A DNA stretch of 64,000 nt. Origin: Caldifarciminota bacterium. Its GTDB lineage: Bacteria > Hydrothermota > Tepidihabitantia > SM23-42. The translations under genes and the position numbers were made by a program. The stretch is taken from contig CP070705.1 of NCBI GenBank assembly GCA_020349965.1, forward strand, positions 1,117,650 to 1,181,649. The letters run 5' to 3'. How positions within the stretch are numbered: position 1 is the first letter of the stretch; each line of letters begins with the position of its first letter. The notes beneath the pieces are model-generated. The model ran no database searches, was not told the origin of the DNA, and was given only the letters and a program-made list of their open reading frames with translations. Shown here in pieces: positions 8,891 through 19,400 of this stretch.

Positions 8891-9454
8891 GTGTCTGTGA
8901 ATCTGACAGTATCTCTCCTCCTTGCTCTTAGCCTCGCTTTTGATGCCTTTGCCGTTTCTGTTTCCTGCGGGATAGCGGCTAAAGATTCGAAAACCTCAGG
9001 AGCACTCATGGTCGCTGGTTTCTTCGGCGCGTTCCAGTTCGGTATGCCGTTGGTCGGCTGGGTGATAGGTTCTGTCTTTGAGCCTATTGTGGCAAGTGTC
9101 GACCACTGGTTTGCATTTGTCCTGTTGTGTTCAATAGGAATTCACATGATCTTTGAAGCGGCGAAGCCGGAAAGGAGGCAGCACCATGTTCCCTCTCTCA
9201 ATATACGCGTCCTATCGATCCTTGCGGTTGCTACAAGCATCGATGCCCTCGTTGCAGGGTTCGGCTTTGCTTTTATGCGCGTTGCAATCCTCCAAACCGT
9301 GGCCACGATCGGGGTGGTGACGTTCGTCCTTTCGGCGATCGGGTATTATATAGGCGATAGTGTGGGCAGTTTCTTCAAAGACAAGGTTCGTTTCCTGGGC
9401 GGTGTGATCCTCATCGGTATTGGTGTGAAGATACTCATCGAACATCTTTCTTGA
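8891..9454 (+). CDS. mntP: MntP-like manganese efflux pump
   Basis: 187 residues with six membrane segments, the usual MntP/YebN length. The two half-repeats each carry the metal-site motif: 'LALSLAFDAFAVSVSCG' and 'VATSIDALVAGFGFAF' (paired acidic residues in TM1 and TM4). It exports Mn2+ to prevent toxicity in studied bacteria. The start is a GTG 4 nt after the methyltransferase stop; an in-frame GTG two codons later is also possible. There is no room for a Mn-sensing riboswitch directly upstream. Confidence 0.88.
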   Translation: MSVNLTVSLLLALSLAFDAFAVSVSCGIAAKDSKTSGALMVAGFFGAFQFGMPLVGWVIGSVFEPIVASVDHWFAFVLLCSIGIHMIFEAAKPERRQHHVPSLNIRVLSILAVATSIDALVAGFGFAFMRVAILQTVATIGVVTFVLSAIGYYIGDSVGSFFKDKVRFLGGVILIGIGVKILIEHLS

Positions 9455-9479
9455 ATGAATATTGTGCTCATTTTCTTTA

Positions 9480-9507
9480 TTGACTTTGCGTCTTGTCCAG
9501 ATAGAAT
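9480..9507 (+). promoter_or_regulatory. Promoter of the TldE/PmbA-like gene
   Basis: -35 TTGACT (9480-9485), 16-bp spacer, -10 TAGAAT (9502-9507). A short leader follows with AAAGGAG (9517-9523) before the ATG at 9528. Confidence 0.78.
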
Positions 9508-9527
9508 TAGCATGATAAAGGAGCTGT

Positions 9528-10892
9528 ATGATTGGAAAAAGAGAGGCTAAGAAGATCGTTAATTCAGTTATCAAGATGACGAAAGCAGACCAGGTCGAAG
9601 TGTCAATCGTTAATTACAAACAGGCACTCACAAGATTTGCCAATAATTACATTCACCAAAATGTAAGTGAGGCAAATAGCAGCATATCGGTTCGCGTGGT
9701 TTTCGGTAATAAAATAGGCATTGCATCTACGAATTCCCTTCAGATCAAGAAGATAAAGGAGACAGTCGAATGGGCAGAAAGCATAGCTCATCTCCAGCGG
9801 GAAAATAATGATTTCGTATCTCTGCCCCGAGCACCCCGGAGTGATTACCGTTCTCCGAAGATCCATGTGAAAGTGACTGAGGATTACTCCGAACGGCAAC
9901 GGGCTGAGGCTGTGGGTGATATAATTCAGGTGGCAAAGAAGAACGGAATGAACACATTTGGCTCTGTATCGAACGGTACGTCAGAAATCTGCATCGGTAA
10001 TTCGTTGGGTGTCCGTGCATATTCCGTATGCGGTGACGTCTTCTGCAATATCGTTATGGCTACTGGAAATTCGACCGGCTATGCCCAGGCAGGAGCCCGC
10101 GATGTCCGTGAGATCGATTTCCGTGAACTGGCCAGTCGTGCCGCACTTAAAGCACAGATATGCGCAGAGCCGAAGGATATCAGTCCTGGTAGGTACACGA
10201 CGATATTCGAGCCCCTGGCGGTAAGTGAATTCCTTTCCTTTATGGCCTTCTATGCGTTTAACGGAAAGATGTTCCAGGAGGGCCGTTCGTATCTATCAAA
10301 TAAGTTGGGTTCGAGAGTTGTTGATGAACGGATCACTGTAATTGACGACCCATTTGCGCCGGAAGGCTTCGCTTTCCCGTTCGATTTTGAAGGTGTGCCG
10401 AAGAGAAAGCTCGTCCTCATCGACAAAGGCATCGCGAAGAATGTTACCCACGATTCACTTACTGCTTTCAAGAAAAAGAAAAGGTCGACCGGTCACGCTC
10501 TGCGTGCCCCCAATCCAATCGGACCCATACCATTGAACTCAGTCATGAAGCCTGGTGAGGAGAGTCTCGATGACATGATCAAAGGAACCGACAAGGGGAT
10601 ACTGGTGACACGTTTTCACTACACGAATGTCATCGACCCTCACAAACTGATCATTACCGGTATGACAAGAGACGGTACGTTCCTGATCGAGCGTGGGAAA
10701 ATAACAGGAGGCGTAAAAAACCTGAGATTCACCGAGAATATCATCGAAGTTCTGAACAGGGTCGATGCTCTTTCCGATACATCAGTTCTTGTTGCTCACG
10801 ATCCAGGCTATGGTTCACGTTTCGCGACAGGAATCGTGGTGCCAGCAATCAAGGTGCGTGATTTCAATTTCACGAGTGCTACGGAATTCTAA
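9528..10892 (+). CDS. TldE/PmbA-like subunit of the TldD/TldE peptidase family
   Basis: 454 residues, the normal size. TldD and TldE form a heterodimeric metalloprotease that degrades unfolded or modified peptides. TldD carries the HExxxH zinc motif; none is visible here, so this is the TldE/PmbA-type partner. Recognisable segments are YKQALTRFANNYIHQN and SISVRVVFGNKIGIASTN in the N-terminal domain and KGILVTRFHYTNVIDP and TRDGTFLIERGKITGGVKN in the C-terminal barrel. No tldD lies within the window. The downstream UbiA gene starts 18 nt after the stop. Confidence 0.85.
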   Translation: MIGKREAKKIVNSVIKMTKADQVEVSIVNYKQALTRFANNYIHQNVSEANSSISVRVVFGNKIGIASTNSLQIKKIKETVEWAESIAHLQRENNDFVSLPRAPRSDYRSPKIHVKVTEDYSERQRAEAVGDIIQVAKKNGMNTFGSVSNGTSEICIGNSLGVRAYSVCGDVFCNIVMATGNSTGYAQAGARDVREIDFRELASRAALKAQICAEPKDISPGRYTTIFEPLAVSEFLSFMAFYAFNGKMFQEGRSYLSNKLGSRVVDERITVIDDPFAPEGFAFPFDFEGVPKRKLVLIDKGIAKNVTHDSLTAFKKKKRSTGHALRAPNPIGPIPLNSVMKPGEESLDDMIKGTDKGILVTRFHYTNVIDPHKLIITGMTRDGTFLIERGKITGGVKNLRFTENIIEVLNRVDALSDTSVLVAHDPGYGSRFATGIVVPAIKVRDFNFTSATEF

Positions 10893-10910
10893 CCGTACCC
10901 GGATCAGAAC

Positions 10911-11792
10911 GTGGCTGTACAGTTGAAGGAATACCTGCAATTATTGAGGCCAAAGCAGTGGATGAAGAATGTCTTCATCTTCGCCGGGCTGATCTTCAGT
11001 AAGAATTTTTTCGACCCCGAGAGCGTCGAGACCGGCATTTACGCTTTCATTGTTTTTTCTTTACTGAGTAGTAGTGGATACATATTCAACGATATCCTCG
11101 ATTACCGTGAAGATGCTGCTCATCCCCTAAAGGCAAAGAGGCCGATTGCTGCGGGAAGGATAAGGGGGAGGTCAGCCGCTGCAGTTGCGTTGTTGCTTGC
11201 GGTGCTGTCATTTGTTGCAGCGTGGACCCTTAACCATAATTTCTTCTTTGTATGTCTGACTTACAGTGCATTAATGGTACTCTATTCGGCTGCTGTCAAA
11301 AGGGTTGTCATCCTGGACGTTTTTGCGGTCGCATTTGGCTATGTGTTAAGGGCTATTGCAGGCGCAGTGGTGATAGGGGTGGACATTTCTTCTTGGCTCC
11401 TCCTGTGTACTCTGCTCATTGCACTCTTCCTTGTGGTGTCAAAACGCAGAACAGAGATGGTACTGCTCGGTGATGATGCAGCGAAACATAGGAAGATACT
11501 GGCGAAGTATTCTCTACCACTCTTAAATCAAATGATCAGTATCGTTACCGCTTCCTGCATTGTGGCCTACTGCCTTTATACCCTGGCGCCTGAGACCGTG
11601 GCCAAGTTCGGCACGAAGAACCTGATATATACGGTTCCGTTCGTCATATATGGTTTATTCCGGTATCTCTACGTAACTTACCAGAAGGTTCAGACGGATA
11701 TGCCGGAGAGAGTTTTGTTTAATGACCGACCTTTACAGGTCTGTCTCGTTGCCTGGATTGTGTCCTGTGTGATGATACTTGCGTTCGCCTAA
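10911..11792 (+). CDS. UbiA-superfamily prenyltransferase, decaprenyl-phosphate phosphoribosyltransferase-like
   Basis: 293 residues with about nine membrane helices. The first Asp-rich motif NDILDYREDAAHP and the KAKRPIAAG segment are typical of the subgroup that transfers phosphoribose to polyprenyl phosphate (first step toward decaprenyl-phosphoryl-arabinose), as is the N-terminal LLRPKQWMKNVFIFAGLIFS. The second Asp motif region is KRVVILDVFAVAFGYVLRAIAG. It has a GTG start with a weak ribosome-binding site and is probably co-transcribed with the upstream gene. No DprE1/E2 partners are nearby, so the product remains an inference. Confidence 0.85.
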   Translation: MAVQLKEYLQLLRPKQWMKNVFIFAGLIFSKNFFDPESVETGIYAFIVFSLLSSSGYIFNDILDYREDAAHPLKAKRPIAAGRIRGRSAAAVALLLAVLSFVAAWTLNHNFFFVCLTYSALMVLYSAAVKRVVILDVFAVAFGYVLRAIAGAVVIGVDISSWLLLCTLLIALFLVVSKRRTEMVLLGDDAAKHRKILAKYSLPLLNQMISIVTASCIVAYCLYTLAPETVAKFGTKNLIYTVPFVIYGLFRYLYVTYQKVQTDMPERVLFNDRPLQVCLVAWIVSCVMILAFA

Positions 11793-11808
11793 TGGAAGAT
11801 CAGTTGAA

Positions 11809-13299
11809 TTACCAGAAACCCAGTTCCCTTACAATGACGACCTTTTGCGTCACGGTGCTGTTCTCTCCCTGCCCAAGCAGCCAGTAGACACCGGTTGCGA
11901 CATTCCTGTTCTTCTCGTCGGTTCCACGCCATAACAATGATCTGGCAGGGTTCTGGATATTTTTTACCAACCTTCCGCCAATGTCATATATGGACAGCGA
12001 GCTGAGGTTCAACGCAGGATCGATCTGAATCAAAACATTGGCATTAGTCGGATTGGGGCTTACTCTTATTTTTTTTTGTCCTGCAGGTGCAATCGTTTCG
12101 CCACCCATTCTTCTCATCGTTACATTCAGTTCGGTCATTTGCTCGTTTGCTACGATAATGCTGTCATACCTCAAGGGAACGTACCCGGGCTTATGGATTT
12201 CGACGGTGTAGGTGCCCGTCTTCAATATCCTGTAGAAACGGCCATAGTTGGCATTGCTTCTGCGAGGAGGTAACGTAGGGTCGTAATATCCTTGAACGAT
12301 GACTTCTGCGGTCAGGGGTTGGAGGGTCGAAGAATCGCGGATCCATCCGGTGATACCTCCTTGCTCTACTCTTTCGAGAAGGTAATATGCTCCCGGTAAG
12401 TTGCGCTGGCAGATGCCGTCAACCATCCAGCCTGGTTGAAGCGTCGTGGTGCTCACTTCGATGCAGAAGGTGAATGTACCACAGACCCCGTAGAGCCAGT
12501 TGCGGGCATTACCTTCGAGCCCTTCGCCGGGCAGTGCAGTGTAGTAGCCTACACCAGAATCCCTGAGTATTCTTTTGGCAATTGAATCTGCGACGGTGCG
12601 AAGGAATGGATAGTCAGCCGAATATCCACCTGACCAGTGCCATGGGTAGTAGATGACTTCGGTTAGCCCGTAGCGTGCTGAGTGATAGGTGATACAGAAC
12701 GTGAACTCTTCCCGGAACGCAAGGTCGCGGATCGCGCGGTTCTCGTTTTCAGAGAAGGAGTAGGGTCCTCTATAGAACTCGTCTGGCGGGTCCGGACTCC
12801 CGCCTTCAGTCCAGTAAAAATCATAATTACGGTTGAGGTCGACGCCATCGTATGTCAGATCGAAGAAGCCGTTGTTGTTGTTATCCCTTTTATTCTTGCG
12901 CCAGATAGTGTCCAGCCCTGTCATTACTACGCCCTGTCCCTCTGGATTCATCAGTGGCACGAACCATATTTCTCGATTGTCAATCCAGTATGTTGCAGCG
13001 GAATCAACTCCGTACTGTGTGAGCAGGTCAGAGATCATATACATGCATATTTCAATTCCAAGTATCTCTTCGGCATGATGGCCTCCTATGTAGAGGATCG
13101 AAGGCTCGTCCTCATCCAGCAGTGGGTTGTCAGAGATCTTCAACGCAAAGATCGGTAGCGAGTCTACGGTTGAATAACCTATCGTATCAAGAACGGTGAT
13201 CGTTGAATAGTCGTTCGCTATCGAATCAATCTCGTACGCTATTTCCTCCGCCGTATGGTACCGGGGGTCGATCGAAAAAAGAAATATCAACCAGATCAT
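11809..13299 (-). CDS. Secreted M14-family zinc carboxypeptidase with C-terminal sorting domain
   Basis: 496 residues. A short hydrophobic N-terminus is followed by the peptidase: zinc ligands H75 and E78 in GGHHAEEILG, the LMNPEGQG and DLNRNYDFYW segments, a third zinc His in FCITYHSARYG, and the catalytic Glu in FTFCIEVST. A carboxypeptidase-regulatory-like Ig domain (ITGWIRDSSTLQPL to GTYTVEIHKPGYVPL) follows, then a FlgD-like C-terminal domain (VSPNPTNANVLIQI, IYDIGGRLV, ATGVYWLL). The ATG overlaps the stop of the upstream C25 gene in an ATGA junction, so the two proteins are made in coupled fashion. The longer reading to 13341 lies inside the C25 gene and is not used. Confidence 0.9.
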   Translation of the reverse strand: MIWLIFLFSIDPRYHTAEEIAYEIDSIANDYSTITVLDTIGYSTVDSLPIFALKISDNPLLDEDEPSILYIGGHHAEEILGIEICMYMISDLLTQYGVDSAATYWIDNREIWFVPLMNPEGQGVVMTGLDTIWRKNKRDNNNNGFFDLTYDGVDLNRNYDFYWTEGGSPDPPDEFYRGPYSFSENENRAIRDLAFREEFTFCITYHSARYGLTEVIYYPWHWSGGYSADYPFLRTVADSIAKRILRDSGVGYYTALPGEGLEGNARNWLYGVCGTFTFCIEVSTTTLQPGWMVDGICQRNLPGAYYLLERVEQGGITGWIRDSSTLQPLTAEVIVQGYYDPTLPPRRSNANYGRFYRILKTGTYTVEIHKPGYVPLRYDSIIVANEQMTELNVTMRRMGGETIAPAGQKKIRVSPNPTNANVLIQIDPALNLSSLSIYDIGGRLVKNIQNPARSLLWRGTDEKNRNVATGVYWLLGQGENSTVTQKVVIVRELGFW

Positions 13300-16200
13300 T
13301 TGACGTGTATCACCTTTGTCTTCACCCGGTCCCCGCCGCACTCGAGATTGACAAAGTATATGCCGTTGGCGAGTTGTCTTCCGTGATCGTCAGTACCATC
13401 CCATGTTATCGATGATGGATGACCCATGGCTGATATCCTTGACGAAAGGTCCCTGACGAGACGGCCGCTCACGTCGTATACCTTAAGTATCGGTCCCACA
13501 GGGTCTCCTGCATCTGTGTATCTCTCATATGGTATGACATAGTTTATCTGTACCTGGCGTTGGAAAGGATTGGGATACGCACCCAGGTTCAATGACCCAT
13601 CTGATGTTGTAGTCAGTTCTTCTATTCCAGGGGATGAATAGAGGTAGAACGTGAAGTAGTCGAATTTGTGATATTCGCCGCCATTTGACTCTATGTACAA
13701 GGCAAAACCGATCGTTGTATCCGCAGGCACTGCGTCTATCTGAACCGTGTAGGGGTTTGCATTGTTGCCGGCGCTCATCCCCGGAGTTATCGATCCGAAA
13801 TCGGCTGTGCTGTCGATTATGGTCGCATCCTGATCGGCGGTCCGCAGTGTGGTACTGATATTGCTGGCCGTTGAGTTGCCTCCGTTTGTGATTTCAACAT
13901 ATATCTGAACGGTCTCGCCCGGATCGATTATTCCATTGCCGTTGCCGGTAACCGAGTCGACCATCGTATAGTGAGTTGTGTGAAGCCATATGCCTGCTGG
14001 TGACTTAGTTGTTATCAGGATTGCCCGGCCGCTCGTCAATGGTGCCGCATTGGGATGGTAGCTGCCATTGTATACATACTGGAGGCCGATTGTCTGGGTG
14101 TTGTCTTCGATGCCGACCGTGTTGCTGCTTGCGTTCATCACCGTATCGTACAAGAAAAGTATCTCTCCGCTGCCGTCGGGTGTCGGATAGTACTGCGGAT
14201 CTCTCAGCTGGACCTGGAACGTTTCTCTCTGGCTCGTGGCGCCATAATGAGCAACGCTTCTGAATTCAACGATCCACCGATTATTTCCGCTATCGTAAGC
14301 GTAATATATATCCCCGGTACCTGTAGGACTGACGCTGGGGTCGAGGTCGTCCCAGAAAGGTGCGATCAGTCGCCTCGGACCTGTAGTTGATGGAATCGGC
14401 TCGTTTGTGCCAAACCGGTATGTCGATGCGCCCATTTCCATGAATCCGTTCGAACACAGCCCAATCGAATTATACGTGAGCCCATAGAATGGAAAGGCAA
14501 ATGGTAGGGTATAGGTAACCGTATCCGCATCTTCATCCGTTATTTCGCTGACAAGCGACATGCTGCCGCCATACCACTCGAAGGCGGGCGCATAGCCGCT
14601 GAGCGTATCCGTATCGTCGTATATGTAGTACCCAAAGGCGTCAGGTCCGACCCATGACCCGGATGTACTATTTGTAATCGAAACGGAGAGGCTGCTGGTC
14701 CAGGAGTTGTTTGCGGCGTCGGAAATGAGGAGGTCGAAATTAACATTATGGCCGTCAGGGCATATATTCGATACTGCAAATACATACGGACTGATGCTCG
14801 ATGCCGAATCTTGTGGATAGACGTTGCCGTAGAAAGAAACGCTGTCGATTATCGATATGAATGCATCGCTCGTTCTTAGCGTTGCTCTGACGCCATACGC
14901 AGGGTTGCTCCCTATGTTGATCAAGGTATTATTTAAAAGAATTGTTTCGCCGCTCTCGGCGATCCCATTATTATTACCCAATGAGTCGTCAATGGAATAT
15001 GTGCTGTGCAATACGTATGGATTGTCGTCCATGATCGTGATCATTCCTTCATACGGCAGAAGATTTCTGCCGGTCACCGTGACGTCCATCTGCCCCGCGT
15101 GCAATCCGTCGAGTTGAAAGATGACTTGCCCGTTTTGCGTGTAACCGTAGTGGTAGGCGGTTGAGTCAAGACTGATGCATACGAGAGCCGAGTCGACCGG
15201 TTGTTCATTGAGCATGACGTTTACGGCGAGTGACTCTTCCGTTGCGTTGAGCGATTCGACGTGTATTACGTCGATCAACCTCGGTTTTGCTGTCCAGAGG
15301 TTCATCTCAGGATCGCCCAATGTGGCAAAGCCCTTGTAGTCGGTCACATCACTATAGAGATTGTAGAGATTCCTTCTCCCGGCTTCACAGGCTTCGCCAA
15401 AAGTTCGCAACCGATTGACAAAGATACCGGTGAAGAAGCCCCTTGAAACTGCGCTCCGTATGTGGGCGACGCCGCCTCTAACCGTCGTTGTCGCAAAATA
15501 GCCTGAGGCGCCGCGCGGATTCGCAGGCGTCCCGGTCAAGAGCCAGCGTTCGGCAGTAGCCGCGGTCGATCCTGTCCCGATGGTTGAGCACGTTATCGAA
15601 AGTACGATAGGCAGCATACTACCGTTGGATGTGGCATCCGGATTGACGCCGAACGGCGACCACCAGTTCCCGACACCCTGCCCGCGGTATTGTACAAAAC
15701 CCACGCCATTGTTCACCGATTGTATGACATTGTTGTAATTGTGACCGAGTAGCGAGGATAGTGTATCCATTCTGTTGTATCCGTTGTCCAGCATCAAACC
15801 GTATGCATGTCTCGAATCACCCCAGTAGATGTAGTCATCAGTTCCCGGCAAAGGAGGATAAGTATAGCCGTCTTCCCTGACGATAAGACACGCATTACGC
15901 AACCACAGTGTATCGGTCATGTTCGGCGTCCGCTCATACAGCAATATCTTCTTGACTACGGTCTTTGCCTCCACGGTATCGTGCACGGTCAACCTTCCCG
16001 CAAGGATATCATTGAAGAAGGTCGTGTCCATGTTCATGTAAGGGTAATCAGAGTAGGGGTAGGTTTGCCCCCACGGGAGTGAATCTGGCGAGCCGACAAG
16101 TAAGACATATTCCGGTTTTATCACCCAGTTGTTATAGGCGTCTAGAATATAGTTTCTGATTAGGGTGGAGTTTGATCCGATATCTGACAGTCTTACAACC

Positions 16201-16352
16201 TTTGTTTTCATCCCTTTCTTGTACTTCCACTCTGCAAGAGGTTGGATTGCATCATAGTATCTATCATGAGTGATTATCAAGTATCGAGCACCGACGGTCT
16301 GAGCGTTAGCGCCAACTATTATCGTTAAAATTAACGGGATGAACCTTTTCAT
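13296..16352 (-). CDS. C25 (gingipain)-family secreted protein 1, catalytic His replaced by Gln
   Basis: 1018 residues with a signal peptide (MKRFIPLILTIIVGANA). The C25 domain starts immediately (ARYLIITHDRYYDAIQPLAEW) with no propeptide. The nucleophile Cys255 lies in LSITCSTIG, but the GHG motif of gingipains reads G-Q225-G (QYRGQGVGNWW). Downstream lie a GDPEMNLWT segment, CARDB/Ig-like domains (GNGNGIIDPGETVQIYVEIT), a domain around GPDAFGYYIYDDTD and FAFPFYGLTYNSIGLCSNGF, and the FlgD-like C-terminal domain (AYPNPFQRQVQINYVIP, VYDVSGRLV, WDGTDDHGRQLANGIYFV). It has its own promoter at 16401-16428 and an AAAGGAG site. It is translationally coupled to the M14 gene. Confidence 0.9.
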   Translation of the reverse strand: MKRFIPLILTIIVGANAQTVGARYLIITHDRYYDAIQPLAEWKYKKGMKTKVVRLSDIGSNSTLIRNYILDAYNNWVIKPEYVLLVGSPDSLPWGQTYPYSDYPYMNMDTTFFNDILAGRLTVHDTVEAKTVVKKILLYERTPNMTDTLWLRNACLIVREDGYTYPPLPGTDDYIYWGDSRHAYGLMLDNGYNRMDTLSSLLGHNYNNVIQSVNNGVGFVQYRGQGVGNWWSPFGVNPDATSNGSMLPIVLSITCSTIGTGSTAATAERWLLTGTPANPRGASGYFATTTVRGGVAHIRSAVSRGFFTGIFVNRLRTFGEACEAGRRNLYNLYSDVTDYKGFATLGDPEMNLWTAKPRLIDVIHVESLNATEESLAVNVMLNEQPVDSALVCISLDSTAYHYGYTQNGQVIFQLDGLHAGQMDVTVTGRNLLPYEGMITIMDDNPYVLHSTYSIDDSLGNNNGIAESGETILLNNTLINIGSNPAYGVRATLRTSDAFISIIDSVSFYGNVYPQDSASSISPYVFAVSNICPDGHNVNFDLLISDAANNSWTSSLSVSITNSTSGSWVGPDAFGYYIYDDTDTLSGYAPAFEWYGGSMSLVSEITDEDADTVTYTLPFAFPFYGLTYNSIGLCSNGFMEMGASTYRFGTNEPIPSTTGPRRLIAPFWDDLDPSVSPTGTGDIYYAYDSGNNRWIVEFRSVAHYGATSQRETFQVQLRDPQYYPTPDGSGEILFLYDTVMNASSNTVGIEDNTQTIGLQYVYNGSYHPNAAPLTSGRAILITTKSPAGIWLHTTHYTMVDSVTGNGNGIIDPGETVQIYVEITNGGNSTASNISTTLRTADQDATIIDSTADFGSITPGMSAGNNANPYTVQIDAVPADTTIGFALYIESNGGEYHKFDYFTFYLYSSPGIEELTTTSDGSLNLGAYPNPFQRQVQINYVIPYERYTDAGDPVGPILKVYDVSGRLVRDLSSRISAMGHPSSITWDGTDDHGRQLANGIYFVNLECGGDRVKTKVIHVK
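13411..13545. repeat. Decayed copy of the paired heptamer blocks
   Basis: Within the C-terminal domain of C25 protein 1. On the plus strand, 13411-13445 divides as gatgatg gatgacc catggct gatatcc ttgacga, and 13511-13545 as catctgt gtatctc tcatatg gtatgac atagttt. The 7-nt rhythm is still visible but weaker than in the other three genes. The block spacing is 100 nt, because this protein has five extra codons between the blocks. Confidence 0.5.
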
Positions 16353-16400
16353 TCTTTTCTCCTTTTATGTCTTGGATTTTAAGACACTTCCTATAGTGCA

Positions 16401-16428
16401 ATTATAGCCTTTACAGGCTACGAGTCAA
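16401..16428 (-). promoter_or_regulatory. Promoter of C25 gene 1 and the M14 gene
   Basis: -35 TTGACT (16423-16428), 16-bp spacer, -10 TATAAT (16401-16406) on the minus strand. The spacer holds an inverted repeat, TAGCC-TGTAAA-GGCTA, which reaches into the -10 box and could be an operator. A leader of about 40 nt with AAAGGAG precedes the ATG. Confidence 0.82.
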
Positions 16429-16454
16429 TAGAAAGGTTTGGAAGAATTGAGGTC

Positions 16455-19400
16455 TTAACGGAGGAGGATTGTTTTTATCGTCTGCAATGTGTTCTCTGCC
16501 TCGAGGCGTATGAAATAGACACCTTGAGGCACGAGCCTGCCGACCGAATCGGTCCCATCCCAGTGGACGACTGATTCTTGATCCTTGATGTTTGATACTG
16601 GATTCAGTTCTTTGACTACCCTTCCTGCAGCGTCATAGACCACGAGCGTATGTTTCTCCATCGAGTATCCAGCATCGAGTATCGAGTATCTTATCTGCAC
16701 GTCGCTCCGGAACGGATTGGGCCAACACGACAGGAGGAGCACTGCAGTGTTGCCGTGCGATCTGAGTTCTCCTACGCCGGTCGGCGGGATGCCGAAATAG
16801 CCCATGATCGAGTCGAGGAGCGCCGCCTTTGTCGACGGTTGAATCGTATCGACCAACCCGCTCAACTCGAACGATAACCCGACCGTCCGGTTATCTGCGG
16901 CAACAGCGCAACCGTAATTAGAATACGATTTTTTGAAGATCAGCTGCGAGCCGGCAGTTGTATCTATGTAGTCAATCATGGTTGCTTCGCCATTGTAAAT
17001 GAAGGACATATTCTGAGTGAACGTGCCGTTGCAGCCATCTACACCGGCAAATGCTCCGATCGAATTGGAAATTGTCTCTATTCCAAATAATTGTCCGAAA
17101 TTATAACCGTGGTTGACCAGGGCATTATACCAGACGTCGCCGCCTTCGAGATATGTTTTTCCGCTCTGTGCCTGCAGATAGTAGTCTATCTCATATCCTA
17201 TCTGACTGGTATCGCTGATGAAATATCTATAGGGGTATACTCCGGTACAGATAAATATCGATCTGTACAGAGAAAGACAATCATATGGTATGTCTATGCT
17301 ATAATCTCCGTAATACGCCAGGGAATTTAACAGAGAATCGATAACCGGACCGCTGGTGTGGTTTGGGTCAGGGTCCCACACCAGGTAATCTTTCTGACCC
17401 ACTTGGATCGTGATATTGAGGGTCGCCGTTGACACGCCCGATACTACGCAAACCGTTATGTCTGTTGTGTAACCGGCGGGGATGCCGGGATGAGCTTCAA
17501 TTATGAAAGGGTCTGTTTGATTAGGTCCGACACTGTCCGGAAGTATATTTCCGAATGAAGCGGTCGAGTCAATTAGAGTTATGAGCGAATCACTGCAAGT
17601 TATCGCGGCGGTGACGTTTTCGGCCCTTCCTGAGCCGGTGTTCAGCAACTCCACATATAGTGGGCCCACCGAACCGGCCGGTATGTACTTCAGGTGATCA
17701 TTGAAATAGTGGTCATGGTACGAAAGTATGGGTGCGCGGTTCATGAATGTCAGGTCAGATGTCCATAGCGAGCTCCCCGAATCACGGATGCGCAGGCAAA
17801 GTCTGATCTCATGTTCATCAGGAGCATTCGTGTCGATGACGACATTGTAGCCGTCTGGGTACACGCAAACTGATTCATAGGGTGCGATATTGCCGCAGTA
17901 TCTTATCGTATCGTATAGCGTGCATAATGTATCGGGGGTTGTCTTTTCGATAATGGCCGAAATGCCGTATGCAGTTGCATCACCCCAGTTCTTCAGAGTA
18001 AACGGTATTTCAATGTCTTCACCCGGATTCGCTACGCCGTCTCCATTGCCTCCGATTGAATCCAACAGTTGCCACGTGAATAGCTGAACGCAAGGACCGC
18101 CCGTGTATAATACCGGCCGTGCATTGGAATATGGTTTTAGATTTTGGCCGGTGACTGTGATATAGACGGAATCGCCGGGAATATGCAGGGTATCGATGAA
18201 TTGAATGCCGCCATTGCGGTTCGTGTACCCATAATGGTAGAACGTCGTGTCGCGCTTTGCTGCAAGACACACGAGCGCGCCTGCTACTGCAGTGGAATTA
18301 TGCTCTACGTAGACATTCACCGTGCATATTCCGGTATGGAAATACATATTGTGTCCGACCAGTATTTCTCTGGGTGTATAAGTCCACATCTTCATTTCCG
18401 GATCGCCGAGGCATATCCAGCTGTGGTATTCGAGGAGATCACTGAACTGCGCATAATATTCAAGGCGTCCTGCCTCGGCTGCAACGCCCAGTCCGCCACT
18501 GTCACTGAATAGACATGCAGTAGTACCACGACACAGCGCGCTACGCATTTCCGCAGCCTCGTACAAAGAAGTCGTTGTGCCGAAGAACGCGATGACACCT
18601 CTTGGCTGGCTTGGTGTTCCCGCGACCGTCCATTCGGTACCGATGCCTTCTACGGTAGCACAAGTTGCCGACAAGACGACAGGCATCTCATAGCCGTTTG
18701 ACATCTGGGATGCATAAATGCCTGCGAATGGCCACAGCCAATCGCCGCCGCCAATACCACGGTAGAGAATATACGACCGGCCGTCGTTTATTGCATTCAG
18801 TACGTCTGCACTATCATCACCCAGTTCGTAGGAGAATGAATCTATGTGCGTATAACCCGCATCGAACATGAATTGATGGGCGTAGCGGGCATCTGCCCAG
18901 TACAGTGCGGCCGAAGAAGGCGCTCCCTGTTCCCATTCATTGGCTATCGTCACACCTCGCCGAAACCATGATGGATCGGGTGAGAGCGGCGGATTCTTTT
19001 CATAACCCAGTATCTTCCCGATGACCGTTTGTGCTTCGAGTGTGTCCGATACCCAGAGCCGACCGTGGTATAGTTCATTGTGAAAGTCACCGCTGACATT
19101 GGCGTAGTAGTTGTCGCTGTGCGAGACAATGCTTCCGACATGCATGAAGCGAGGAAAAGGCACCTGGTATTTATTGCCGACGATCAGCAGATATTCGGGC
19201 CGGATCTGCCAGGTATTATAGGCGTTCACAATGTAATTTCTGATCTGGATCGAATCGGTGCCGGTTTCCGATAGTCTGACGATCTTTGCCTTCATGCCCT
19301 TTTGTGTCTTCCACTCAGCCAGAGGTTGCAGTGCCGTGTAGTAACTGTCGTGGGTGACGATGAGGTACCGTGCACCGGATTCCTGCGCCCGAAGAGCTGT

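Noticed and set aside
8449-9009. 186-residue minus-strand frame opposite the methyltransferase and mntP
   Set aside because: Both plus-strand genes have clear motifs; the antisense product has none.
9528-10892. TldD zinc protease
   Set aside because: No HExxxH motif can be found; it fits the TldE/PmbA-type subunit.
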